Below, one piece after another: positions 1 to 11,529 of a stretch of 64,000 nucleotides of DNA. The stretch's first letter is position 1. Every line of letters begins with the position of its first letter. The notes below the pieces were generated by a model. It did not search any database and was not told the DNA's origin. It saw nothing but the letters and a program-made list of their open reading frames with translations. The translations under genes were made by a program, and so were the position numbers. Origin of the DNA: Agriotes lineatus (lineage: Eukaryota > Arthropoda > Insecta > Coleoptera > Elateridae); contig CALNHX010007678.1 of the NCBI GenBank assembly GCA_940337035.1, positions 1 to 64,000 on the forward strand, read 5' to 3'.

Positions 1-1310
1 CGGCTCCATTTCCCCGCTGCTCCTGATAACAGTCGGCACGTTACTGCAATATTCCTGTGTTCGTGCTCATGCACATGCAACATGCATGCAGCTAATCCGT
101 TATGCAACCTCAAAGGTTGACGGTGCAGCGACCAAATTTGCTTTCGCAACATGCGGTTGTGTGCGGCGCGGCCTTATTTAGTTTCCTGACGTGCATTTTA
201 TACCCCAGAAATGCATTAGAGCACCTCAAGTTGCTGCGCCGGGCTATATGAAGCCTCCACGAACGAACTACTTCAATGTAATTACATTGGATCTGTAAAT
301 CTTGCCTTATCCAAAGGATTTCCAGGATGCATCTGAGCAAGAAGAAACGAAATGGAATCAGATTGCTTCATAGTGGATACCGGATACCGCAAGCTGGCTA
401 AGTGAATTAAGTTCATCGTCATTAAAAAACCAAGCTCGCAGCCCACTAAAAAATTGAGGCGACGAATTTCGGCTCCAAGTCGAGTCTGGTGCGATTTCAT
501 TAAAATTTTAGCGAATTTTCAACAAAATTTTCCCAGAACGCTGTAAAAACACAATTAAAATGTTAAACAAGCTTAAAGTTACTCACCCGTTTTATAGCTG
601 ATTTATTTAGCAGATACACGGGACAGATATTGAGCAGAAAAACTCGGTCAAGTTTAAATTTGATTTCAGTTATGCAAATGGCGATATGAGAAACTTGATT
701 TTACTGCTGGGAAAATTACAAGAAGCAAATCTTGAAGCACTAAATCGAATTTCATGCGGAGTGGAAGGTTTGCTGACTATAAAATGAATTTCTCAACGTC
801 AATTGACACGCAGCTTTATTTCTATTTTCGTAGGAAGCCCTTGTTAGGAACTGCATATACATCACAGGTCGTCAAATCTGCGAGGAAATGTGCAGAAAAA
901 GATTTTAACGGTGTATAGACATACCAATTGCAGACATTACAGCAAACTATATGTAGAAAATGCTCTTTCAGAGAAACTACATTTGATTTTCCGTTAAAGT
1001 ACATAATATAATTCATGCTGTTCACCAGATGATGCAATTTAATCAATTCATCTACATTTAGTGGGATGCACATTATTAAATATGCTAAACCACATTTACA
1101 TTAACCGGAAATTAGTTTCATGGATATAATGTACCTACACATCATATCACATAGTTCACTTTTTATGGACATTGTTGCAAACCAATGTTTCTGTATTGCC
1201 AGTCCCATTATTGGCTATCGATTTTTTTGTAATGGTACGTTCGTTTAAATAACACATACACCCAACCACTTGATAATCGTGTTTTTTACGCTTAGGTATT
1301 GAAGTGACAT
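1..1310. other. no gene recognised
   Basis: Only short open frames occur here, none with a recognisable domain or start context. The sequence is AT-rich and holds no repeat that I could match elsewhere in the window. Confidence 0.5.
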
Positions 1311-2382
1311 TAAGCTGCGTCCACATTAATAAATACTTACGTTGTGCGCTGTATTTAACATAGATGTGGACGGTTGGCTAAACACAAACTCACACAACTA
1401 TTTTTGTGACGAACAACGCTATGCGGTGCAATGTTGTGCTGATGTAGACGTATGTTGGTTATATTTGTGCGTTGTTTTAGGTTAAATTCTAATTCATTTT
1501 TAAAAATGAACCGTCTAACCTTTAAAAGAAAATTACTGATTAACCATGCCTTATTACTCGTTATTATTGAAAAGAATATATGCGGTCTTTATAATAAGTA
1601 CCATTTAATGGTTAAAAAATCGATTAAGGGGTTTCCATGGCACTTTCCTTACGCGAATTGCATCAATTTGCAAATGCAAAAAAGCATTGCACTCGCTGGA
1701 ATTCGAATTCGCGCATCCAGTCGTTTACCCAAGCGAATCCGATTACTGATTTCTAGTCCGCCGCTTTAACCGCTAGCCCACGTCGGCATAAGCGTTTATT
1801 TGTTTTGGCTGTGTTATAAAAGACGCGTTAATCGCCGCACAATTCTATCTATTTTACGATATTAACCCTGTATCTGTTGGATCCAGACAGCCAGATGGAC
1901 GGACAGACAGAAAGACGGAATTAAGAAAACTAGTTTTTCTAGGAACCCTGAAACGTGAAGAGATGAAGAAATATCGGACGGTAATTTTTCACGATTGCAA
2001 TACATTCTTCGTATTTTAGACGAGGGAAGTAAAAAATTAAAATGAACTCAATAATAAAAAAAAGATGCTACTGCACGACACAATTTTATAAAAATAAAAA
2101 TAAGAATGGCGTTAGTGGCTTGTTAACGACATTAGCAACTGAAAGCACAGAACAATTTTGCAACTTTCTTTGTATGTCATCAGTGAATTTTGAAATCCTC
2201 ATCAATACATCGAGAGAAAAATGCACATTGAAGTACAGGCGGATCGCCGACACACAACGCACAACGCAAATTTATGCGTCGAAAAATTATGCACCTGCAT
2301 TAAATTTTCTCCGAAAATGAGTGCCTTACATTTAGGTATACAACGTACAACGTAAATATTTATTAATGTGGACACGGCTTTA
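1311..2382. mobile_element. 1.07-kb inverted-repeat (MITE-like) element
   Basis: The ends form imperfect terminal inverted repeats of about 43 bp. Left arm 1311-1353 and right arm 2339-2382 share the core TCCACATTAATAAATA followed by a TTACGTTGT-type stretch. No target duplication is clear and no transposase frame lies inside; the short open frames at 1452-1769 and 2042-2320 do not resemble known proteins. It is best read as a non-autonomous DNA transposon. A motif near 1880-2020 (GACAGACAG, then AACGTGAAGA) loosely resembles the arms of the foldback element at 46105-47490. Confidence 0.6.
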
Positions 2383-3209
2383 GCTTTTATTATTAGCTCC
2401 ACTTAGAACGCATTTATTTATGTAATGATTTATGTTTTATAGTAATTAGTCCCACACTATTGATAAATTTCGTTTATAATGACAAATGTTTTTTGTGCCT
2501 GTAAGTTAGCTCAGCTTATTTTATTTACGATACAATTGATTTTTAATATCAGGTAGGATCATTCTTTAATCTTATATTTAAATTTAACTTTGACATTTAA
2601 ATATGGCGTGTCGGTAATACATATCTCCACTTTATATTTTATAAATTAGACGTAATAACTTTTTTAACGTCATTGTGGCGACACACCCCACTGCATTTCA
2701 GCATTAATTCACAGGTGTGTAATATATTTGCTTAGCTTCCTATAAATACTAACTTGCATTGCTTTTCCAACAAGGTTGGCGACCTTTCCGTAGTTTTTCC
2801 CTCGCTTACATGGGACCCCAGAGTGAGGACATGTGGTTCTCAGCAATGCCTGCACATTTGAAACCGGGTTCGATGGTTGTCCTCGTTGAAGCGGCAGTTC
2901 CTTCAGGCTCAACACAGCCCGATATCTTCGCAGTCTATGGACCACGGCTTCACGTTTAAAAATTTCCTTTATTTATTTTATTTTAACCAAAACCGTGATT
3001 TATAAACTAAATTTAAAATACGATAGTGACCTTCCTTGAATCCCTCTGCTTATTTTCGTATATGTAGTTTTAATGTGGTTCCGTATTAATCGTGGTGTTT
3101 GACCTGAAGTCATATAAACTGCAATTTTAGGTTACATTTCTTGCGAGCAAATCGCCACCTTAACACTTCACATATAAGCAAAAAGCAAAAAGAAAATTCA
3201 TGAGGGTTG

Positions 3210-3256
3210 GCCATGGAATTTTCAAGTCATGTGTATTATAACATCACAAAATAGCA
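3210..3256. repeat. solitary mariner-type TIR remnant
   Basis: The stretch carries TGGAATTTT, CAAGTCATGTGTATTATAA and then CA(T)CA-AAAAT. This closely parallels the terminal repeat of the mariner-type element at 33819-35336 (TGGAATTTTGAAGTCATGTG, then ACACCAGAAAATTA). I see no partner end nearby, so it is probably a broken copy. Confidence 0.45.
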
Positions 3257-3445
3257 ACTGTCACAGTAACAGCTAATGTTCTAATTAATGAATTATACAG
3301 GCTGATGTTTTTATCATGTAACAACTTTTATAGTTTTATATTATAGAAATAGCCGGCGGTTAAATAATGGATTGGATTTAATACTAGATAACGACTTTTT
3401 TCATCAAGTGGAACTTACTGTGGTAACCTTCAGAGACTACTGTAT

Positions 3446-3780
3446 CACGTTGCGATATATTTGATACTCAATATTCCATGTTGAATATTCGACATTCCAT
3501 ATTTGATCAGTATTTCGTTTTGTAGTATTCTCGACGTTCGATGTTCAACATATCACATTTCACATTAAGAATTAAACATTTAATATTCAATATACTATAT
3601 TAAGTAGTCCACATTTGGTACTGTATGTTCCATGTCGTAGGTGATATTTCTGATTTGATATTAATCTAATATCAATCATCACTTGCGTAATATCAAATAA
3701 TTAAATAGTTAAAATTTAGTATTGAATATATACTACAGTATATTCAATATTCGATTCTCTATATTTTTGTAGCTGCTTAA
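3446..3780. repeat. degenerate ATTC/ATATTC low-complexity repeat
   Basis: Irregular recurrence of TATTC, CAATATTC, ACATTC and ATATCA words without a fixed period. It looks like a decayed simple repeat. Confidence 0.5.
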
Positions 3781-5318
3781 AACTGGTTTTTACTTATAAA
3801 TATTAGGACTGTGGTTTCGACTATCTTTATGTCGTATTCAAGAGCACATACTGGCAAATGACAAATTAAAATAAATTGTTTATTTTAACCGTAAAACTTC
3901 AACGTTATCATAATTAAAATGTTGACAAGTAAACAGTTCGAGCTTTTCTCTCATGTTGCTCTAATCGCCAATGTAAAGGGATTGTTGTGGTCGGTTTAAT
4001 ATTATTGTTTGCCCCTGGCTTTTCACCAAATAAAAGGTCATCGTAACAGCTACTTAAATTATCCGTCTTTCTTGTCGTTAACGCTAGGTTCTTCCTGTTT
4101 TATTCGACTCATTTCGAGTAACAGCCTTTTCATTTTATTTGGTTTCTTATCTAAGATTACAACATTGTCAAAATAAAATTTGTTATTTTCAGCAAAAGCA
4201 CGATTTTAATGCCCTTTCAGCATTATTCTAGCGACATGGAGTTTTATTCTGCCGCTGAGATAATTTTTATACTGTCCTACATATATTTCTTTGTAGTCTT
4301 TACTGTTGATTTTATGCACTGTGTGTGAATTTCTGCGGTTTTTACGTTTTCAGTTACCTACTGTACAACTGTTTACCTTCAGAAGAACTAGCATACTCTG
4401 CACTACTCGTGCATTATTCTTATCGACGACATTCTCAGAAACATACTACTGGCTCTGCTCAGAGCAACTGACTCTAATGATGCAAACTGCAATGTCTTGC
4501 GAAACGTTGGTCTATATGGGTGCACAAACAGTAAAAAGGTCAAATATGCCTAAGCATCATTGTGCAGAAGGACCAAATCATGGATGACTTGTAAGAGTTC
4601 ACGAGCCACCAAAGAACATAACCGTTACACAAACCCTTGCTTGAGTTTACAAGGTGTTAGGCACATTAAGCCAACAAATGCTGGATGTTTATCTACAAAG
4701 ATAACGCGGTCGAAGGCGAAATTTAATTCTAATATTGACAATATATGTACACTTTTAATAAAAAAATGGAATTACATAAAAAATCGACTACGCTTTCGAA
4801 GATACAACTATGTGTTTAAAGTCAATATATTTTACATACGAGAACACTTACTATGGAGCAAATATGTTTGCTATGTAGTGAGGGTTATACGTATCTGTTG
4901 TGGCTAACCTCATACTTGAAGGTGTGGAAGAACCGTACCTGCCAATGTGGCACTTCCCAAAATATTTTATAAGCAATGTGGAGAAGGTAATGATCCACTT
5001 TATGGGAGAATCGTCCTTTTATTAATTCATCTATTGTTTGTTTAGATAATGTCGAACATTTGTAGTTTGTAGTAAAATGTGAGGTGCGCCATCATGCAGA
5101 ATCCAGATATCCCGATTTTTGCTGGATCATCTAATAAATGTCGCTAATCATCTTAGTCTAAGAGCCAGCGACAAAAATAGTAACGTTATTTCATTAAGAA
5201 AATATTTCATCTTATTATACTCTGTTAACGTCGCTAATAATTAATTCGGAAGTCTGCCTGATTTAGGTGGTGGAAAGAAGTAGAAATATATCTATTTCTT
5301 CTGTCCCTTCAGAAAAGT

Positions 5319-5470
5319 ATGTTTAGTTAGATGAAACTGGCTTGACAAAATGTCACGTATCCTTTTTAAATTAGGTTATAATTTTTGATCTTTGACAAAC
5401 ATTTTTAGCTAACCTAATTTTAAAAAGTATACCTGACATTTTGTTAGGTCAGTTTCACATAACTAAACAT
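5319..5470. repeat. nested hairpin of about 150 bp
   Basis: Arms of about 60 bp run inward from ATGTTTAGTTA on the left and outward to TAACTAAACAT on the right, both with GACAAAATGT-type and AAATTAGGTTA-type blocks. It lies inside the larger element. Confidence 0.6.
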
Positions 5471-5570
5471 GGCCTACTGGGGACCATAAGAAAATGAAAT
5501 ACCCAGAGATCGAATAAATTTGTAATAAAAGTCGCCTGTGATACTTGTTATATGTTTGACAGTTCTGACG

Positions 5571-5707
5571 GTTATTGTTGGTAGCACTGTCAGTCTACGT
5601 CAAATTCGAGATTGTCAGGTTAGGTTTTGTGTCAGTTTGTGTCAAATAATAAAGAAAACCTAACCTGCTAACCTCGAATTGGACATACTCCGACAGTGTA
5701 ACCAAAA
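5571..5707. repeat. hairpin family H, copy 1
   Basis: Inverted arms contain ACTGTCAGTCTACGTCAAAT and a GGTTAGGTTTT block on the left, with the inverse on the right. The same family recurs at 27187-27341, again inside a larger TIR element. Confidence 0.65.
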
Positions 5708-5895
5708 TACACTTCAGTACTGCCAGATACGTTTATTGAATCTGTCTTCTCTAGCACTTTGCGCCCCTACTGCAGCTTTCTCCAACACCGTAAACCAGGC
5801 AGACATCCAAATCAATTATCAGCGATGTTAAGAGAGAATAGTAACATGGGATATTTTCTTAATGAAATGACGTAACTATTTTTGTCGCCGGCTCT

Positions 5896-7375
5896 CCGTC
5901 TATCTGTTTGGTCGACTTGATAAGCGATCACTCCATCAATTTTATCTGTATAGGATGCGAATTGTTAAATCTGACAATGGCTATTAATTCTTCATCCTCT
6001 TTTATCACAGTTCTAGCAACTGCCAACTGTTGAATTGATTCATCATTCGCAGCATCTAGTTATCGATGACATTGTCTCTTGATTAATTTTAAACGTAATA
6101 TATTCAGCCCAATTCTATTAATTCTGAATATTGATAAAGAAATCACAAAAAATCATAGTTTTACACTTTAACGTACACCGTGGTCTTTATTCTGTTAAAT
6201 TAACCAGTTAACACAGAGGCAATTAAACCTACTAATAAAATATCAGCTAATTCATGTTAATGAGTTCATTTTGAATTTAATCATATGAGATAGATAAAAC
6301 AAGTGTTACATAGGCGAATCATTCTGCATTAATTTCTATAATACTTAAGTGTCTAGTCGTATTAAAAATAAACGTATTCATAATGTTTTCTTACAATCAG
6401 TAGAAAGTACTAAAACATTTCTACTCTCATCAAACTGTTGTGGTAAATTTCAAAACGGCCGCTTTTCGAAGCTACTGGCAAACTCAGAAGTATTTAAAAT
6501 ACGAGTATATCACAAGGAGACGGAGGTTCCGGCCTGCGACTCACGTCAGTTGATTAAACATTGTCGACATTGCGGGGACGCCGCAAGAATGCTGAGGTGA
6601 CTTCTGCCGTAATATGTACATACGTATATGCTGTTGGACTTTCTCTAAACGATAAGGGGTTTACTGTTTCAACAGCGCGGAATGCCTTGCGAGTCTCCAG
6701 ATCTCTAGCCGCATACGTTAGCAAATCGTCTCTGACGTAGAGAATGGAACTGAACCTTTTGGTTTTAGATTTAGTAATACTTGTGAGATAAAACTTGCAA
6801 GTGGCGTGCCAAAATATCAGTATATTTTAACCTAATTTAGTTATAGACTGTAAGGCGATACGCGTAGAGATTCGATTATTTAATGGTAATAAACACCATC
6901 TCATTGTATAATCAAATTTAAGACATTTTACTGTCCTCAAGGACAACTCTTAAGGAGTTGCGCATTTTCTCTCATTTGGTAAATCTCTGCCTCCTACCGT
7001 TTGCGCGCATACTGTATGTAGGTTTTCTTGTTATGTATCACTAAGTATTCGATATTTCGTTTCACTTCACTCATCGATAGAATATTTTTATATATAAGTT
7101 GTTGAAATAAACAACCAAGGCGAACTAAACAATACAAGATTGGAAAAGAAACGATTAAATTCGAAAGAACAGCAGTATTGTAAATGGAATTGAACAAGTC
7201 GTATAGCTTCAATATAGAACAACCGTTGGACAAAACGATAATGATATGGTGAGCTTGGGAAGACTTCTAACACAGTAGAGAGAGAGAGAGAGAGACGATC
7301 CACCATGGATTCATCAAGCGTGAAACATAGGGAACTGGAGATTAACAATGCCCAGGTCTAGTAATATACCCAGAA
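5896..7375. other. no gene recognised
   Basis: No domain-bearing frame. A short (AG)n tract lies at about 7277-7294. The open frame at 6349-6600 is unremarkable. Confidence 0.4.
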
Positions 7376-7386
7376 ATGGTTTACGG

Positions 7387-7492
7387 ACGTTTCACCCCCG
7401 CCGTTTCGCCCCCGACCGTTTCGCCCCCACCGTTTCGCCTCCAGCCGTTTCGCCTCCTAACCGTTTCGTCCCCGAACCGTTTCGCCCCCGAA
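7387..7492 (+). repeat. minisatellite, about seven 15-bp units
   Basis: Consensus CCGTTTCGCCCCCGA with substitutions and small indels, markedly C-rich against its surroundings. The right-hand inverted partner near 9010-9046 has only about one unit, so the array expanded in the left arm. The proline/arginine-rich frames over it are products of the repeat. Confidence 0.8.
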
Positions 7493-8492
7493 GTTTTACC
7501 TCTAGCTTTAGCCAGCTTCAGCTGTTTCCAGTTTCACCACGAGGAGGTAGTGTTAAGTAGCTGAGCGGCAGGCTGGTTACGAAGGAAATTTATATAAACT
7601 TGTAGAATAAATTCGTCCATAAATTCGTAATATAAACTCGTAGAAAATAAACTTGTTGGATAAATTTGCATAAATATGTATTTGCACTTAAATACACTAG
7701 AACATTCCGTTGCACAATCAATAAGTACTTGAATTCAAATATACATTAAAAATGGTGAGTTGTGTGACGAGTGTAACGTCAACTATTAATTACAACTAAC
7801 GAAATACAACTGACGACTGGGGTGAAGCCAAGTCGTTTTAAAGGAATCTCTTATCTGTTTTTGATTTGCGTATAAAGCATCATGCGATAGACAATTCGAA
7901 GAAGCAATTATGAGAGCATCCGCTTTCGGATATAATTTCGTAGAAAAATGAGAAAAATACGTTATCGCTCTGACGAAACGCGTCAACAGATAAATGAGTC
8001 CTTTTACAATTCAAAATTAGGATTAATTCTAAATTATAAAAGAAATAGAAAAATGTAACAAATTTAGATATATAATTATTCAATGTAATCAATGAATGCA
8101 GGTGCCTTCAAGGTATGAAGTAAAAGAAGGCAAGAAGGTAATTCAAATAAATATATTCCAATAAACAATTCGTAGAATTGTTTGTGATAAAGAATCACGA
8201 GTGTTCTGAGTTCTAGGAATTTAAATATAGAACGAATTCTTGAAATATAATTATCGGTTGCTATGAATTGAAAATATGATATGAGGAATATTCCGTTACA
8301 TGGAAGTATTAATAATATTAGAATTTGAAGTTATAGAATTTGAAAGTATTTAATGGGGCGAATATGAGAAAGGCCTCAAACGCTGCATTAAATGATTGAT
8401 TGCATTAAAGAGGTAATGAAATGTTAATGTTCGTAAAATGCAAAAAGGTTATACATAAAAGAATAATAATAATGTAATATGATAGAATAATG

Positions 8493-8586
8493 TAGGCACA
8501 GAGGCACTACTAATAATATAGGTATAGGCACATAACATATAGGCACAGAGGCACTACTAATAATATAGGTATAGGCACATAACAGT
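8493..8586 (+). repeat. tandem duplication of a 47-bp unit
   Basis: Two essentially identical copies start TAGGCACAGAGGCACTACTA at 8493 and 8540. Confidence 0.85.
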
Positions 8587-9062
8587 AGCTAGTAGGATTT
8601 CTGCAACCGTTTTTTTAATCCAAGAAATAAAAAGTATGTCGCAATATCAGTTCGTGTGAAAAGAATTATTGGAGATTTGAAGATTTTGAAAATCGTTAAG
8701 TTATTGATTACTTGCTTGGGATTGCGTACAACTTTGAATATTGAATTTATTCCGGTTGCATGTCGGAATATAGATGTTAAAAGATTTTTCTTTCTTTATA
8801 TGTTTCTACTAAAATACTCTAAAATAAAAACACAAACACGAACAAACAAAAACCAATACAAATTTTAAAAAAAGCTAAAATTAAAACACAAACACAAAAC
8901 AAAATAGAAAATATAATAATAAAAAACGGTTGCAGAAATTCTACTAGCTACCTCCTCGTGGTTCAACTGGAAACAGCTGAAGCTGGCTAAAGCTCGAGTT
9001 AAAACTTCCGGGAAAAACTGGAGCGAATCGTCCGTACCCCACCAGTCCAGAGCAATGGACAA

Positions 9063-10570
9063 TTAATGAAGATGCTATTAATAACTGATTTAAAGTACTA
9101 GAAGGGCAAAGGAGGAACAAAGACAATCACTTAATATCTCTGAAGCCTGTACTATACTGTTGTAAACCAAAAGAAACTTCCAGAAGCACAAGAAGACATC
9201 TAGAAAGGTGGAAAGACGACATCACGGCAATAGTACTAAATGAATAAATATAGCAATCGCAGAAGAAATCAAAATGAACTGTGTTGACAAAAGGCCTATG
9301 TCCAAAATAGATCGTACCAATTATGGTAGATACGACGTGCCTCAGAGCTTGTTTACTCTGAGGGCGCGCTGCATACCTTTGAAGTTAACATTTGTTACAC
9401 TTTGCACGCGTTTCATTCTTTAAAATACACTTGCTACAAATGCCACTTTGGCATACGTTTGCGCTTCCCTTTTTGTAAATTTGTATATAGCTTCCTATAT
9501 CTATATAAGATATTGGCTTGACGGCGAAGAACTTCCACAAAAAACTTGGAACGACCAACATGTTGGAAGAAAGATAGGATTACGACAATAGCAGGTCATA
9601 GGTGGAAACACTTACCCCAGAAAAGAGAACAATAAAAAGAAATGCGAAAAGCTTTCGTCAAAAAATAGAACAAAAATACTAATCTGGATCATGATCGCGA
9701 CTAGTACACAACAATGGAGAGTTCATAAAGATGCCATTAATAATTGATTTAAAGTACTAGAAGTGTAAAGTAGGAACAACGACGGCAAATCTATGTCTCT
9801 GAATACTGCACTGTACTGGTGTACTGTTATATAGTTCTATATCAACTGATTTACGTTGCTTTTCTTGCGCAAATAAATACCTTTATTCAGTTATTCTACT
9901 ATTTATAATAGTTTCATTTATTTGAAACACTCGTCCTACAAGTGATTTGGCATACGTTTTCCTTATCGTACTTGCAAATTTAAATTAGATATCTATATAA
10001 AAAAAAAAACTTCCAGGAGGGACATAAGAAGGTCTCCAGCACGGTGGAAAAGCAATATTACTACAATAGCAGTATATAGGTGGATGCAGGAAGCACAGAA
10101 AAGAGAAAAAAAGGAAGAATTTAGAAAGGCTTAGGTCCAGAATGGACCGAAAACTACTCAAGATAAAGAATAATGGATAATGCGTGGAGATGCGTTTCAT
10201 AATAATAATTGATTTAAAATACTAGAAGGGTAAAGGAAGAACAACAACAGACACCTTTATGGCGTGCTACATGCCCATTTTCCTACACCATTTAGTTGTA
10301 ACACTCGTGCTATACATGTCCGTTTGGTATACTTTTTCCCTTCTCTTCTAGCAAATTTGTATAGCCTCCCCATATATAGAAAGAGAGATGGACTGGGGAC
10401 GAAGTACCTCCAGAAGAAACACGGAAGACCGTTAACAGGTTGGAAAATATAGGATTACGGCAATAGTAGGATATAGATGGATACAGCTACCCCAAAATAG
10501 AGAAAAATGGAAAGGGATGAGAAAGATCTTTGTCCAATAATTGACTGAGAAATACTTGTCACGTTTTGAT
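9063..10570 (+). mobile_element. tandem-like series of LINE 3' tails
   Basis: At least three similar segments follow each other. The block ATTGATTTAAAGTACTAGAAG with a GGAACAAC-type continuation occurs near 9080, 9745 and 10207. Between them are short decayed frames resembling the extreme C-terminus of an endonuclease/RT LINE: RWKSN-ITTIA-YRWMQ at about 10040-10090, with matching RWKDDI- and GRPLTGWK-like remnants near 9210 and 10425. TTTGGCATACGTTT-type words recur in the 3' parts. Spacing is about 660 then 460 bp, so they may be internally deleted tandem copies or repeated insertions at a favoured site. A further copy lies at 16924-17235. No intact protein is possible. Confidence 0.55.
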
Positions 10571-11529
10571 TGCGTCTCTATTATTTCGCAGTTGTGTGCT
10601 GCAGGTTGTTTATTTTCGCGCACTTCCCGACTTCCTCGATTTCTGCCAGACAGCTACTCTAAAATTGTGGTTTTTGTTCTCAGCAAGTCTGTTTCCAGAG
10701 TACATACATCAACCAAGTAGAGACACTTATGCTAAGTGTTGAAACCTGTCTAGAGTGCCTGGGACAGTAACTCGGGGGGTATTTCTAAACTTGTCTATCA
10801 AATGGCAGCACAAACTTCTACCAATCAGAGCCAGTTACTAGCTCTGCTACCAATCATATGTGACAAAGTCGTGGCGCCATCTGTTAGTACTATCGGAAAG
10901 TACCCCCCAGGAGCCGTTCAAGGTCATCCAAATCGGTATTTTGACATGAAAGGAACCGACAGTGAGTGTCTTTACTTGTTTGATTTATGTACACTTCTGT
11001 GCAATAAAATTAAGCACACACGACTTTGTTGCATTTATTAATAGCGTTTTTTTTTCGAAAGGTCTTAGCTTTGGTCTTTTAATAAAGGTGTTATTTTCAA
11101 GTTATGGTGTTTTATCATCTATTGAAACTGCTGCTAGGCAATTAAAATAGACCCGAATTATACAAACTAGAATATTGTGAAGAGTAGTCGTAAGACGTGT
11201 GCTTAGTTTTATTGCACAGAAGTGTACGCTGCTGTTTCCTTTCTGGCGCCGTGACGATGACTTTGGTTTAGCGTTTTCAAAAATTGTTCAGTGGTTTTTG
11301 CGGACATACATGTCGCCTTGATGCACCTGTATCGCCCATATGAACTATCATTTGTATCTTTATTTATATTTATATATCTATATATTGTCAATGTGTATCC
11401 TATATACTTACTATGAGTCCAATCGGCCACTTTGGCCGTCTACTCTGTATTTAATAATAATAATAATAATAATACAAGTTATGGTTTTTGGCCCTCGCCG
11501 AATGTGCGGACAATGCAGCACTAGCAGTT
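10571..11529. other. no gene recognised
   Basis: The open frame at 10802-11041 has no family resemblance. A (TAA)n microsatellite lies at about 11450-11474, and TA-rich simple sequence at 11355-11390. Confidence 0.4.

Larger units (their letters stand above)
2383..5160. other. no gene recognised
   Basis: Non-coding AT-rich stretch. It contains a mariner-type TIR remnant near 3210 and an ATTC-rich low-complexity zone near 3446-3780, listed separately. Open frames at 2709-2959 and 4306-4907 show no family resemblance. Confidence 0.45.
5161..5895. mobile_element. 735-bp TIR element with two nested hairpins
   Basis: Both ends carry inverted arms of about 110 bp. The left arm begins AGAGCCAGCGACAAAAATAG and the right arm, read inverted, begins AGAGCCGGCGACAAAAATAG. 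Similarity continues through TTTCATTAAGAAAATAT and a GTCTGCCTG block. GTCTA occurs just outside both ends and may be the target duplication, but the exact edges are uncertain. The middle holds two separate hairpins (5319-5470 and 5571-5707). No protein is encoded. Confidence 0.65.
7376..9046. repeat. long-range inverted repeat pair, possible element
   Basis: The segment around 7490-7556 (CTTTAGCCAGCTTCAGCTGT, then CCACGAGGAGGTAG) recurs in inverse orientation at about 8946-9010. Both sides also carry TACGGACG farther out. A second inverted pair lies inside: GTAGCTAGTAGGATTTCTGC at about 8585 and its inverse at about 8921-8955. The arms look like the ends of one or two nested non-coding elements. 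No transposase is visible between them. Confidence 0.5.

Noticed and set aside
7348..7564. Proline/arginine/phenylalanine-rich frames
   Set aside because: They are read-throughs of the 15-bp minisatellite in two frames.
10802..11041. Possible 79-residue protein starting MAAQTSTNQS
   Set aside because: Length and composition are compatible with chance, and no motif was recognised.
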